8,343 bases of DNA from Gemmatimonadota bacterium (GCA_019348265.1 JAHWJV010000142.1:1-8343); one strand, 5' to 3'; shown: positions 1 to 6,927, numbered from the stretch's first letter. A program made the numbers and translations. Notes: generated by a model not told the origin, from the sequence alone.

Positions 1-1514
1 ATCTGATTAAGTTCTATATCTTTATATAACGCCCGTAAAGCCGCCTCGGACACACGATCGACGGCGGCCGTGGACCGGGTGTGGTTGTTGAGGAGGATCG
101 CGAACACGATCGATCCTCGTGTCTCGGTCTCCAAATACCCCGCGAGGCCCCGTACGCCGGTGAGAGTTCCCGTTTTCGCGCGAACGTTGCCGCGGAGAGG
201 CGCCGCCTGCATGCGGTTCTGAAGTGTCCCGCTCTGGCCCGCGGAAGGCAGCGAGGAGTACCACAACACCCAGTTCGGCTCGTCGCGCATCCGGGAGAGC
301 AGCGTCACCCACAGATCGGGGTTGGCGAGGTCGTTCCGTGAGAGGCCCGACCCGTCGGCCATGCGGAATCCGTCGAGTGGGATCGCCCAGCCTCTCAGCA
401 CGCTGTCGACGACGGCCGTGCCGCCGCGCACGCTTCCTTCTCCGCGCCTCACGCTGCCGATCGTGCGGAGAAGCGTCTCGGCGATCCAGTTCTGGCTCGG
501 CTTCATCATGCCCGGAAGGATTTCGCTCAGGGGAGCCGAAGCCGACGCGAACAGCTGCCGCTCGCCAGAGGAGCTTCGCTCGACCGGCCACTCGCCAGCT
601 GGCAGCGCCTGCCCCTCGACTGCCACCCCGGCGTCACGGAACGTCTCGCGAAGGACGCCCAGGAAATAACCTGCCGGATCGCGCACTGCTATGGTGAGCG
701 TGATGGCGGAAGTATCGATCGGAATGGAACCGGTCAGGGTGACGACCGGCCCCGTCGGATCGCCCACGGCGTCCAGCGTTGCGGTGATTCCGCGGCCTGT
801 GGTCACCGTACGGTTGTTGACGTGAACGTACTGGGTGGCCGGATCGAGGATTACCACGGCCGGCTCGCCCGCGGTTCGGCTCGGCACGACCTGCAGATCG
901 ATGGCGCCTTCGTTGAACTGCAGGGCTCCCACGGGCGCGGCGTAATACGCATCGAGATCGTCCCACGCCCACCCTGCCCCGAGGGAGGGGCCGAAGAAGG
1001 CGCTGTCCACCCCGATGATGCCGCCAGTGATTCGCGTGATCCCGCGTGTCCGCAGCGAGTCCGCCCACGCCCGCATGGTCGCCCGCGGATCGGCGCTGAA
1101 GCGCTCGGAAAGGGTAGGGTCTCCGCTGCCGCGAATGATCAGGTCCCCCTGCAGCACCCCCGCGCGAACGGGAGCGGTGGTCGAGAAAGTCGTCCGGTAG
1201 CGGTAGTCGGGGCCGAGCACCGAGAGCGCTACCGCGCCGGTGACCAGCTTCATCGTAGACGCGGGGACGAACGCGCGGCGGGAGTTGCGCTCGTAGAGCG
1301 TCTCTCCCGTAGTCAGCGACTTCACCAGCACGCCCCAGTGAGCATGCTGAAGCGCCGTATCGGCGAAGATCGAATCGAGCGAAGCCGCGAGCGATGCGGG
1401 TGGCGCCGCTGGTAACACGGCCGGACGCGGCGCGGCGGCACACGCCGGAAGAACTGCGAAGAGAATCGCAGGAAGCGCCCGCCTGATCTGCTGGCGTACG
1501 ATGTTGGCTGCCAT
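1..1514 (-). CDS. dacB: D-alanyl-D-alanine carboxypeptidase, PBP4/DacB family (3' end beyond window)
   Basis: Serine peptidase of the S13 (PBP4) family, which removes the terminal D-alanine from, or cleaves cross-links in, periplasmic peptidoglycan. The frame is open from an ATG at 1514 to the left edge, giving 504 codons without a stop. All three penicillin-binding motifs are readable: S86-T-M-K89 (nucleophile and base), S392-R-N394, and K447-T-G449. The roughly 300 residues between the first two fit the inserted domains typical of this family. E. coli DacB has 477 residues, so little is missing; the last visible residues are LYKDIELNQ. The N-terminus has arginines at 7, 11 and 12, then a hydrophobic stretch ending LPAC (C25). 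This is a secretion signal and perhaps a lipoprotein signal, although Pro at -2 is atypical. A GGAGA lies 11 nt before the ATG. The start is 41 nt after the small membrane protein, suggesting one operon with it and the oxidase. Confidence 0.93.
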   Translation of the reverse strand, partial: MAANIVRQQIRRALPAILFAVLPACAAAPRPAVLPAAPPASLAASLDSIFADTALQHAHWGVLVKSLTTGETLYERNSRRAFVPASTMKLVTGAVALSVLGPDYRYRTTFSTTAPVRAGVLQGDLIIRGSGDPTLSERFSADPRATMRAWADSLRTRGITRITGGIIGVDSAFFGPSLGAGWAWDDLDAYYAAPVGALQFNEGAIDLQVVPSRTAGEPAVVILDPATQYVHVNNRTVTTGRGITATLDAVGDPTGPVVTLTGSIPIDTSAITLTIAVRDPAGYFLGVLRETFRDAGVAVEGQALPAGEWPVERSSSGERQLFASASAPLSEILPGMMKPSQNWIAETLLRTIGSVRRGEGSVRGGTAVVDSVLRGWAIPLDGFRMADGSGLSRNDLANPDLWVTLLSRMRDEPNWVLWYSSLPSAGQSGTLQNRMQAAPLRGNVRAKTGTLTGVRGLAGYLETETRGSIVFAILLNNHTRSTAAVDRVSEAALRALYKDIELNQ

Positions 1515-1555
1515 GCTGCTTCGGGTCTCCGGGGTGATTCGGCGGATGACGCTGG

Positions 1556-1933
1556 TTACTGGACCTCCAGCACCGGCTCGTGGTGGCAGCTATAGCATAC
1601 CATGGAATGGGGCAGGCGTATCCGGCTTCCGGCGGAGAGCGGGAGCGTCGCGGCACAGCGAGGGCACGCTCCTTCGAACCGGTGCACCAGGTACTCGCCC
1701 GTCCACTGTCGGATCGCGAAGTAGATGCCGCCGCAGAAGGCGATCACCGCCCACGGGATGTGCGGCGGCACCACCGCCACCACCGGCGCGAGCGCCCAAA
1801 GCCCCACGAGCGAGAGCAGCGCCCGGGTGGCCCGGGTCCGGGGCGCGCGGTAGACGACCACGAGCTCGGCCGCGCGCGGCTGGTGCCCGCGCAGTGTCAG
1901 CCGAGCGTTAGCCACGGACGAGGGTGCAGCCAT
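1556..1933 (-). CDS. Small two-helix membrane protein with C-terminal zinc-ribbon-like motif
   Basis: A 125-residue protein of unknown function. After a basic N-terminal 38 residues there are two hydrophobic segments, about 39-55 and 59-74. A short tail follows with paired cysteines C90-P-R-C93 and C113-Y-S-C116. The 19-residue spacing between pairs fits a small zinc ribbon, which would probably lie in the cytoplasm. C113-Y-S-C116-H117 also matches the CXXCH haem c pattern, but a second CXXC pair makes zinc the simpler reading. The start lies 9 nt after the oxidase stop, and GGAGTAAGG spanning that stop codon can serve as its ribosome site, so translation is probably coupled to the oxidase. 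The downstream neighbour is dacB. The tight spacing on both sides supports a real gene. I do not recognise a named family. Confidence 0.78.
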   Translation of the reverse strand: MAAPSSVANARLTLRGHQPRAAELVVVYRAPRTRATRALLSLVGLWALAPVVAVVPPHIPWAVIAFCGGIYFAIRQWTGEYLVHRFEGACPRCAATLPLSAGSRIRLPHSMVCYSCHHEPVLEVQ

Positions 1934-1942
1934 CCGGCGCCC

Positions 1943-4816
1943 TTACTCCGCCATCGCGAGCAGCTCGGCGGTGTGCATCGCGCGGCGCCCTTCGCAGAAG
2001 TCGGCGATCTGCGCCCGACAGGAGAAGCCCGGCGCCACGATCAGGTCGTTCGGCGCGCCTCGCACCGCCGGGAAGAGAACTCGCTCGCCCGCCGCCTTGG
2101 AGACGTCGTAATGCCCCTCCTCGTACCCGAAAGAGCCCGCCATCCCGCAGCACCCCGAATCAAGGATCTGAAAGTCCAACCCCTCGACGCGCTCCAGCAG
2201 CCGTCGGGTAGGCTCCATGCCGATCAGAGCCTTCTGGTGGCAGTGGCCGTGGATCTTCGCAGACGCCGTCAACCGCCCGGGCCGGTAGTCGACCTGGTCG
2301 GCAAGGTACTCCTCCAGCGTGAAGCTGTTCTCCGCGAGCAGCTTGGCGCGCCGGTCACGGGAGAGGTCCGGGAGCTCGTCCCGGAGCGTCAGGATGCAGC
2401 TCGGCTCGAGCCCGACGACTGCCGCGCCGCTCTCCACCTGAGGCGCGAGCACGTCGATGAGCCGCTGGTGGTACGGCCGAACGTCGTCTAGCAGCCCCTT
2501 GGAGATCATCGGTCGGCCACAGCAGACGGACTCGCGCGGAAGCTCTACGGTTAGACCCGCCCGCTCCAGCACCTTCACCGCCGCGCGCAACGGAGCCGGC
2601 TGGTAGTAGTTGTGGAAGGTGTCGTCGAACAGGATGACCCGCCGATTGCCGCGCTCTCGCCCCCGCGGAGTGCCCTCCCATTCTTTCCGGAACGAGTGTG
2701 GCGCGAGCTCCGGAAGCTTTCTGCGCGGGTCGACGTGCGACATCCGCTTGATCAGCGGCGCGAGCACGCGCTGACCCAGGTTCGCCAGCGCCGGCGCGAT
2801 CGAACCCATCCGCGCGATGTCGTGGATCCGCCCGAAGAATAGGGCGGACGCCGGGGTATGGCCGGTTGCCTTGTAGTGCTGAGCCAGGAACTCGGACTTG
2901 TACCGCGCCATGTCCACACCGACCGGGCATTCGGTCTTGCACGCCTTGCACTCCAGGCAGAGGTCCAGCGCCTCCAGCACTTCCTCGCTCTTCATCCCCG
3001 GAAGATTCCCGCGCATCGCCTCCCTGAGCGAGTTGGCCCGACCGCGCGTGCTGTGCTCTTCCTCGAGCGTTACCATGAACGACGGGCACATCGTGCCTGC
3101 GTCCAGCTTGCGGCAGACGGCCATGCCGTTGCACTTCTGCACCGCCCTGTCCCAGCCGCCGTCGGCCGAGTAGTCGTAGAAGGTGGCTGGCACCGTCTCC
3201 GAGTGCTCGTCGCCGAAGCGCAGGTTCTCCGACATCCGCTGCACCGGCGGAACGATCTTGCCGGGGTTCATCCGCCCCTGCGGGTCGAAGATCGACTTCA
3301 CCGCCCGGTGCATCTCCATGATCTCCGGCCCGAACATCAACGGAAGGAACTCGGAGCGGGAGAGGCCGTCGCCGTGCTCGCCGGAGAGCGATCCGCCGAA
3401 CTCGACCACCAGCTCGGCCACCTCTCGGGCGATCGTCTGCATCCGCTCGACGTCCACTCCCCGTTTCAGGTTCATATCCACGCGGATGTGGAGGCACCCT
3501 TCGCCGGCGTGGCCGAAGAAGCCGAGCGTCGTCCCGTTGCGGTGAACGATCTCTTCGAAGCGGCGGGTGTACGCGCCGAGCTTCTCGGGCGTGATGCCCG
3601 TGTCCTCGACGAACTCCTGCGGCTTGATGTCCTTGGTGGCGGTGGTGCGATACAGCAGCCCGGTCGCGGCCTGGCGCAGGCGCCAGGCCGCTATCTGGTC
3701 CGCGGCTCCGAGGTAGACGGCGACGGCCGGCGTGCCGGGGAGCTGCGCGGCACGGGCGGCGAAGCCCTGGGCCAGCTCCGCCACCGCCTCCGCGCTCTCA
3801 CCCGAGAACTCGACGAAGAGTACCCCCAGCGCGTCCGGTGCCGCGAAAGCCGCGGCCGTGCGGAACTCGAATAGCTGCCGCGCGCCCTGCAGAACGCGGG
3901 AATCGACGATCTCCAGCGCGGAGAGGCCGGGCTCCGGCAGGATGAACTGGATCGCGTCCATCGAGGTGAAGCGCTCTCGAAAGGAGAGCATCACCAGTCC
4001 GCGCGATTTCGGCAGCGGCACCAGCCCGACTTCCGCCTCGACCACCGTCGCCAGGGTCCCCTCTGACCCCACGATCAGCCGCGCGAGGTTCAGCTCCTCG
4101 TCCTCCAGCATGCTGTCGAAGTTGTATCCCGACACGCGCCGTGGGACCCTGGGGTAGCGGGTAGCGATTCGCTCACGCTCCGGCTCCAGGACTGCGAGCA
4201 CACGCCGCGCGAGCTCACCTTCCGTGGTTTGCAGCGCCGCGACCTCGTCCCGCGCCATCGCGCCGAAGCGGACGGGGCGGGAGTCGGGCAGGATGCAGCT
4301 CAACGAGTGTACGTGATCGCCGGTCTTCCCGTAGACGAGCGACCGCGCCCCGCACGAGTTGTTGCCGATCATCCCGCCGATCGCGCACTGCCGCACCGTC
4401 TGGGGATCCGGGCCGAAGTGCAGCCCGTACTGCGCCCCCGCCTGGTTCAGACGGTCCAGTCGGACACCGGGCTGCACCACCGCGCGCCGGCGGACCGGGT
4501 CGATGGAGATCACCCGGTTCATGAACTTGCTGAAGTCGATGACCAGGTGCGCGCCCACCGTCTGTCCAGCCAGCGATGTGCCTCCGCCGCGCGGCACGAG
4601 GGGGACGCCCTCGTCGGCCGCGATCCGGACGATGCTCTCCACCTCCGACGCGTCGCGCGGCAGCACGGCACCGAGGGGGAGGATCTGGTAGAGCGATGCG
4701 TCGGTGCTGTAGAGCAGGCGCGAGTGCGCGTCGAAACGCACCCCTCCCCTCATGTTTTCACGCAGCGCGCGCTCCAGCCGCGCGCCCCGGGGATCGTTCT
4801 GGATTACGGACAGCAT
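1943..4816 (-). CDS. FAD-linked oxidase fused to 4Fe-4S and CCG-domain half (YdiJ / D-2-hydroxyacid dehydrogenase type)
   Basis: A 957-residue fusion of a GlcD-like flavoprotein and a GlcF-like iron-sulfur protein. Known relatives of this layout oxidise D-lactate or D-2-hydroxyglutarate and pass electrons to the respiratory chain; the substrate here is not determined. The FAD-binding PCMH domain carries RGGGTSLAGQ (76-85) and GNNSCGARS (151-159). The FAD-oxidase C-terminal domain carries GHAGEGCLHIRVD (435-447), EHGDG (480-484) and MNPGKI (516-521). Iron-sulfur ligands follow: C562, C568 and C577, then C620, C623, C626 and C630 (CxxCxxCxxxCP). Two CCG repeats end the protein: CCG at 765-767, and HGHCH (856-860) with CCG at 889-891 and C933. 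Length is close to E. coli YdiJ (1018). The ATG at 4816 has no purine-rich ribosome site, because the sequence just before it is pyrimidine-rich. An in-frame TGA at 4834-4832, inside the upstream repeat, excludes any longer start. Confidence 0.93.
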   Translation of the reverse strand: MLSVIQNDPRGARLERALRENMRGGVRFDAHSRLLYSTDASLYQILPLGAVLPRDASEVESIVRIAADEGVPLVPRGGGTSLAGQTVGAHLVIDFSKFMNRVISIDPVRRRAVVQPGVRLDRLNQAGAQYGLHFGPDPQTVRQCAIGGMIGNNSCGARSLVYGKTGDHVHSLSCILPDSRPVRFGAMARDEVAALQTTEGELARRVLAVLEPERERIATRYPRVPRRVSGYNFDSMLEDEELNLARLIVGSEGTLATVVEAEVGLVPLPKSRGLVMLSFRERFTSMDAIQFILPEPGLSALEIVDSRVLQGARQLFEFRTAAAFAAPDALGVLFVEFSGESAEAVAELAQGFAARAAQLPGTPAVAVYLGAADQIAAWRLRQAATGLLYRTTATKDIKPQEFVEDTGITPEKLGAYTRRFEEIVHRNGTTLGFFGHAGEGCLHIRVDMNLKRGVDVERMQTIAREVAELVVEFGGSLSGEHGDGLSRSEFLPLMFGPEIMEMHRAVKSIFDPQGRMNPGKIVPPVQRMSENLRFGDEHSETVPATFYDYSADGGWDRAVQKCNGMAVCRKLDAGTMCPSFMVTLEEEHSTRGRANSLREAMRGNLPGMKSEEVLEALDLCLECKACKTECPVGVDMARYKSEFLAQHYKATGHTPASALFFGRIHDIARMGSIAPALANLGQRVLAPLIKRMSHVDPRRKLPELAPHSFRKEWEGTPRGRERGNRRVILFDDTFHNYYQPAPLRAAVKVLERAGLTVELPRESVCCGRPMISKGLLDDVRPYHQRLIDVLAPQVESGAAVVGLEPSCILTLRDELPDLSRDRRAKLLAENSFTLEEYLADQVDYRPGRLTASAKIHGHCHQKALIGMEPTRRLLERVEGLDFQILDSGCCGMAGSFGYEEGHYDVSKAAGERVLFPAVRGAPNDLIVAPGFSCRAQIADFCEGRRAMHTAELLAMAE

Positions 4817-4822
4817 GGGGAG

Positions 4823-4904
4823 GTTCTGAGTTCAAAGTGCAAAGTTCAAAGTGCTCGGCCTCCGGGGTGCATCACTGCACCTCGAGCCATGCACTTTGAA
4901 CTTC
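4823..4904. repeat. Inverted pair of heptanucleotide repeats, element A
   Basis: The plus strand reads as consecutive 7-mers from 4823: GTTCTGA, GTTCAAA, GTGCAAA, GTTCAAA and a partial GTGC (to 4854). A right arm, GCACTTTGAACTT at 4891-4903, is a perfect 13-bp inverted copy of 4842-4854. The 36-nt centre holds a smaller perfect hairpin, GGTGCA-TCAC-TGCACC (4866-4881), then CTCGAG (4881-4886). The element fills the space between the kinase remnant and the oxidase start. It gives the remnant its last codons and its TGA, and puts an in-frame stop just upstream of the oxidase. Heptanucleotide short tandem repeats are known from cyanobacteria; the inverted pairing here is read directly from the sequence. 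Function is unknown. Confidence 0.7.
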
Positions 4905-5190
4905 CGTGAAGATAACGCCGTCCGCTCCCGCCGCTACTGCGCGGATGTCGTCCGCGTCGGGGAGGATGAGCCGGAAGGTGCTGCCTTCTCCGACGACGGG
5001 AATGAACCTCAGGACGGCAGCCGAGTAGCTCCGCCAGGCGCTTCGAGATGGGCAGCCCCAGCCCCGGCGGTACTCCCCGTCGGCGCGCCCACACGATCGC
5101 GTCGATGCTCTCCACCAGCTCGCGCGAGCGCTCGGCGTCCCGCGGGGTTGCCGCGGCTGCCGGCTGGCTCGTAGCGTTCGTCGATCCCAT
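4872..5190 (-). pseudogene. Remnant of a PAS-domain sensor histidine kinase (internal deletion plus frameshift)
   Basis: The ATG at 5190 is preceded by a good ribosome site, GAGGGGA, 7 nt upstream. The first residues, ending in RELVESIDAIVWAR, look like the opening of a PAS sensor domain. About five residues later the frame jumps to GLGLPISKRLAELLG, the G-box of a histidine kinase ATPase domain. The PAS core, the phospho-accepting HisKA domain and the N-box are absent, so an internal deletion joins the two ends near 5070-5090. After EVHS (4999) the frame breaks. Removing one C from the CCC run at 4998-5000 restores VVGEGSTFRLILP, the usual C-terminal strand of the ATPase domain. The corrected frame would be about 105 residues and end at TGA 4872-4874, within repeat element A. 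It cannot encode a working kinase. The alternative is an assembly or sequencing error for the single base, but that would not explain the missing middle. Confidence 0.72.
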
Positions 5191-5192
5191 GC

Positions 5193-5228
5193 CGGTGTCC
5201 CCTCGCAACCCGCGAGCGGAAGACACCG
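5193..5228 (-). promoter_or_regulatory. Nested hairpin covering the ribosome site of the kinase remnant
   Basis: Arms CGGTGTC (5193-5199) and GACACCG (5222-5228) pair perfectly over 7 bp. Inside them CTCGC (5202-5206) pairs with GCGAG (5212-5216) around a 5-nt loop. On the minus strand the ribosome site GAGGGGA (5204-5198) lies within this structure, so folded RNA would mask it. This may have been a leader control element of the original kinase gene. In DNA of this GC content such pairing can also arise by chance. Confidence 0.3.
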
Positions 5229-5272
5229 CCGGAAGGCGTTTCGCAAGGAGCATACTCACGCCCGCTCGGCTT

Positions 5273-5287
5273 CGCGGGACCCCCGCG
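5273..5287. other. GC-rich palindrome in the divergent intergenic region
   Basis: CGCGGG (5273-5278) and CCCGCG (5282-5287) form a 6-bp perfect inverted repeat with a 3-nt gap, ACC. It lies in the 146-nt spacer between the divergently oriented kinase remnant and the plus-strand 183-residue gene, about 50 nt before the latter's start. It could be an operator or a short hairpin. It has no T-tract, so it is not a typical terminator. No convincing -35/-10 pair was seen in this spacer on either strand. Confidence 0.2.
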
Positions 5288-5336
5288 CCGGTGTGCGGAG
5301 TAGTAAGCTGACCACGGCGAGCAGGAGATTCCAGGA

Positions 5337-5888
5337 ATGCATGTTTATCTGAGAGACGAGCCGGTCGACCTGCGCATGCAGGAGGTCGAATCCGAGGGCC
5401 TGGTGCCAGACGGAGCCGATCTCTTGCCGATGGCCTTCTACGTGCGCGGGAACGAGCAGCCCAGCTTCCGCGCGCTCCTCCCGTCGGACACGATCGAGGT
5501 GCTGCGGGAGGCGCTCGAGGAGCCGGTCGTCCTCGGCGTCCTGGCGGAAGAGCCCGAGGATCCCGGCTCGGAGATCCACGCGATGGTGGGTCTAGCGATC
5601 CCGGTGGGGGATGAGGAGGAGGTGGAGGAGAAGGAAGAGCCCGCCACCGAGCCGTGGCGCGCCAGCGTCGGTGACCCGGAGGGGTGGCGCGGTGACGAGC
5701 CGACCACCCGTGAAGAGCCGGCGAGCCCGCGGACCGCCCTGCTCGCGTTCGCTCCTCTCATCCGCCTGCAGCGGAAGTTCCCGTACGACTTCGGTGAGGA
5801 GCTGGCGGATCTGCTCGAGGCGGCTCTTTCCGGTGCGACTCGATCGGCGCTGGAGGCCCGGATCGACCGGATGCTCGAGGATCTTTGA
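5337..5888 (+). CDS. Hypothetical acidic protein upstream of gluQRS
   Basis: A 183-residue protein of no family I recognise. The ATG at 5337 has AGGAGA about 9 nt upstream, a strong ribosome site. Three parts can be seen. The first is an N-terminal region (about 1-90) with alternating hydrophobic and charged segments such as MAFYVRG and VVLGVLAEEP, probably a folded alpha/beta domain. The second is a very acidic, proline-rich linker (about 91-131, with EEEVEEKEEP). The third is a C-terminal helical segment (about 133-183) with KFPYDFGEELADLLEAAL. There is no signal peptide, membrane span or cysteine motif, so it is probably cytoplasmic. The stop is 14 nt before the likely gluQRS start on the same strand, so the two are probably co-transcribed. 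A role in RNA or translation would be a guess from context only. Confidence 0.75.
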   Translation: MHVYLRDEPVDLRMQEVESEGLVPDGADLLPMAFYVRGNEQPSFRALLPSDTIEVLREALEEPVVLGVLAEEPEDPGSEIHAMVGLAIPVGDEEEVEEKEEPATEPWRASVGDPEGWRGDEPTTREEPASPRTALLAFAPLIRLQRKFPYDFGEELADLLEAALSGATRSALEARIDRMLEDL

Positions 5889-5902
5889 CCTGAAAGGGGA
5901 GA

Positions 5903-6832
5903 GTGGAGTTATCCGTGCGCGGACGCTTCGCCCCCAGCCCGACCGGCGATCTACACCTCGGTAACGCCCGCACCGCCCTTCTCGCCTGGCTCCACGCGAG
6001 ATCTGCGGGCGGGCGCTTCGTCTTGAGGGTGGAGGATCTCGATTTCGGACGGGTGCGCCCCGGGAATATGGAAGCGCAGCTCGAGGATCTTCGCTGGCTG
6101 GGCCTGGATTGGGACGAGGGTCCGGACGTCGGCGGGCCGTGCGCGCCTTATATCCAATCTCAGCGCCAGGAGCTGTACGAGGACGCGCTCCGCCGCCTCG
6201 CGGCCGCTGGCGTCCTGTTCGAATGCTTCTGCTCTCGTAAAGAAATCAGCGCGGCGGCGAGCGCACCCCACGCCGGCGACGAGGATGGCCCCGCCTACCC
6301 TGGCACCTGCCGCGCCCTGGACCCCTCCGATGTCAAGCGCAGATCGCGCGGCACATCCGCGCTCCGGTTCATCGCGCCCGCTGGCGAGGTCACCTTCGAC
6401 GACCTGATCCTCGGCACCCGTACCCACGCCCCATCACTCGAAACCGGCGATTTCGTGGTGCGTCGAAAGGATGGGGTCGCGGCGTACCAGCTCGCGGTGG
6501 TCGTCGACGACGCGGCAATGGGGATCACCCACGTCGTGCGCGGCGACGACCTCCTGTCGTCCACCCCTCGCCAGCTCCTGATCTACCGCGCCCTCGGCCT
6601 CCGACCGCCCGCCTGGGTCCACGTCCCCCTCCTGCTCGGCCCTGACGGCGAGCGCCTCGCCAAGCGCCACGGCTCCGTCACCCTCCGCGAGCACCGCGAG
6701 AGCGGCATCCCCCCCGCCGCCATCGTCGGCCGCCTCGCCGCCTCCATCGGCCTCGCCGAGCCAGGCGACCAGCTCATGCCCGAGGATCTGGTGGGGCGGT
6801 TCAAGCTGGAAAAGATAGGGAACAGGGAATAG
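5903..6832 (+). CDS. gluQRS: Glutamyl-Q tRNA(Asp) synthetase
   Basis: A truncated paralogue of glutamyl-tRNA synthetase that lacks the anticodon-binding domain. It activates glutamate and attaches it to queuosine at position 34 of tRNA-Asp. The 309 residues match E. coli GluQRS (308). Visible motifs are FAPSPTGDLHLGN (9-21, class I HIGH-type), the zinc site C108-F-C110 with Y132 and C136 (spacing typical of GluQRS), GDFVVRRKDGVAAYQLAVVV (182-201), THVVRGDDLL (209-218) and LAKRHGS (252-258, the KMSKS counterpart). The start is uncertain. GTG at 5903 has GGGGA only 2 nt away, whereas GTG at 5915 (codon 5) has GGAG 6 nt upstream and sits right at the conserved VRGRFAPSP. The C-terminal KIGNRE and the TAG stop are encoded by heptamer repeats of element B, so the native tail may have been replaced. 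It is probably co-transcribed with the upstream 183-residue gene. Confidence 0.95.
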   Translation: MELSVRGRFAPSPTGDLHLGNARTALLAWLHARSAGGRFVLRVEDLDFGRVRPGNMEAQLEDLRWLGLDWDEGPDVGGPCAPYIQSQRQELYEDALRRLAAAGVLFECFCSRKEISAAASAPHAGDEDGPAYPGTCRALDPSDVKRRSRGTSALRFIAPAGEVTFDDLILGTRTHAPSLETGDFVVRRKDGVAAYQLAVVVDDAAMGITHVVRGDDLLSSTPRQLLIYRALGLRPPAWVHVPLLLGPDGERLAKRHGSVTLREHRESGIPPAAIVGRLAASIGLAEPGDQLMPEDLVGRFKLEKIGNRE

Positions 6833-6927
6833 CGAACAGCCTGCCGACGAGCCAGAGCCGGCATCTCGTTCGATGTCGGCCTCGAGCATCGTTTCCCGCT
6901 ATTCCCTCTTCCCTGTTCCCTCTTCCC
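6818..6927. repeat. Inverted pair of heptanucleotide repeats between convergent genes, element B
   Basis: The left array is three plus-strand 7-mers: GGGAACA (6818), GGGAATA (6825) and GCGAACA (6832). The right array is four 7-mers in the opposite sense: TATTCCC (6900), TCTTCCC (6907), TGTTCCC (6914) and TCTTCCC (6921-6927). Segments 6818-6834 and 6897-6913 pair over 17 bp with one mismatch. Inside, GCCGAC (6843-6848) pairs with GTCGGC (6875-6880), and CTCGAG follows at 6881-6886. The element fills the whole space between gluQRS and uppS, and both TAG stop codons lie in or at the edge of its repeats. A transcript from either side would fold into a long hairpin, so it may act as a bidirectional terminator or as 3'-end protection. 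No T-tract of classic type is present. Confidence 0.75.

Noticed and set aside
1583..1597. CXXCH in the small membrane protein as a haem c site
   Set aside because: A second CXXC 20 residues upstream makes a zinc ribbon more likely, and no cytochrome features or secretion signal are seen. It is kept only as an alternative.
634..1656. A 340-codon minus-strand frame overlapping dacB
   Set aside because: It is a shadow. The dacB frame, offset by one base, contains all three penicillin-binding motifs, while this frame is Arg/Gly-rich and has no recognisable motif.
2858..3874. A 338-codon plus-strand frame inside the oxidase gene
   Set aside because: It is antisense to well-conserved Fe-S and flavin motifs, is rich in Arg/His/Val, and lacks any domain signature. 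Long antisense frames are expected at this GC content.
4846..5259. An intact 137-codon gene reading through the kinase remnant from 5259
   Set aside because: After EVHS the translation turns into Arg-rich nonsense while the correct ATPase strand continues in the next frame. The start with a good ribosome site is 5190, not 5259.
6818..6927. CRISPR array or tandem-repeat locus
   Set aside because: Units are 7 nt with no spacers and the arrays face each other, which does not fit CRISPR.
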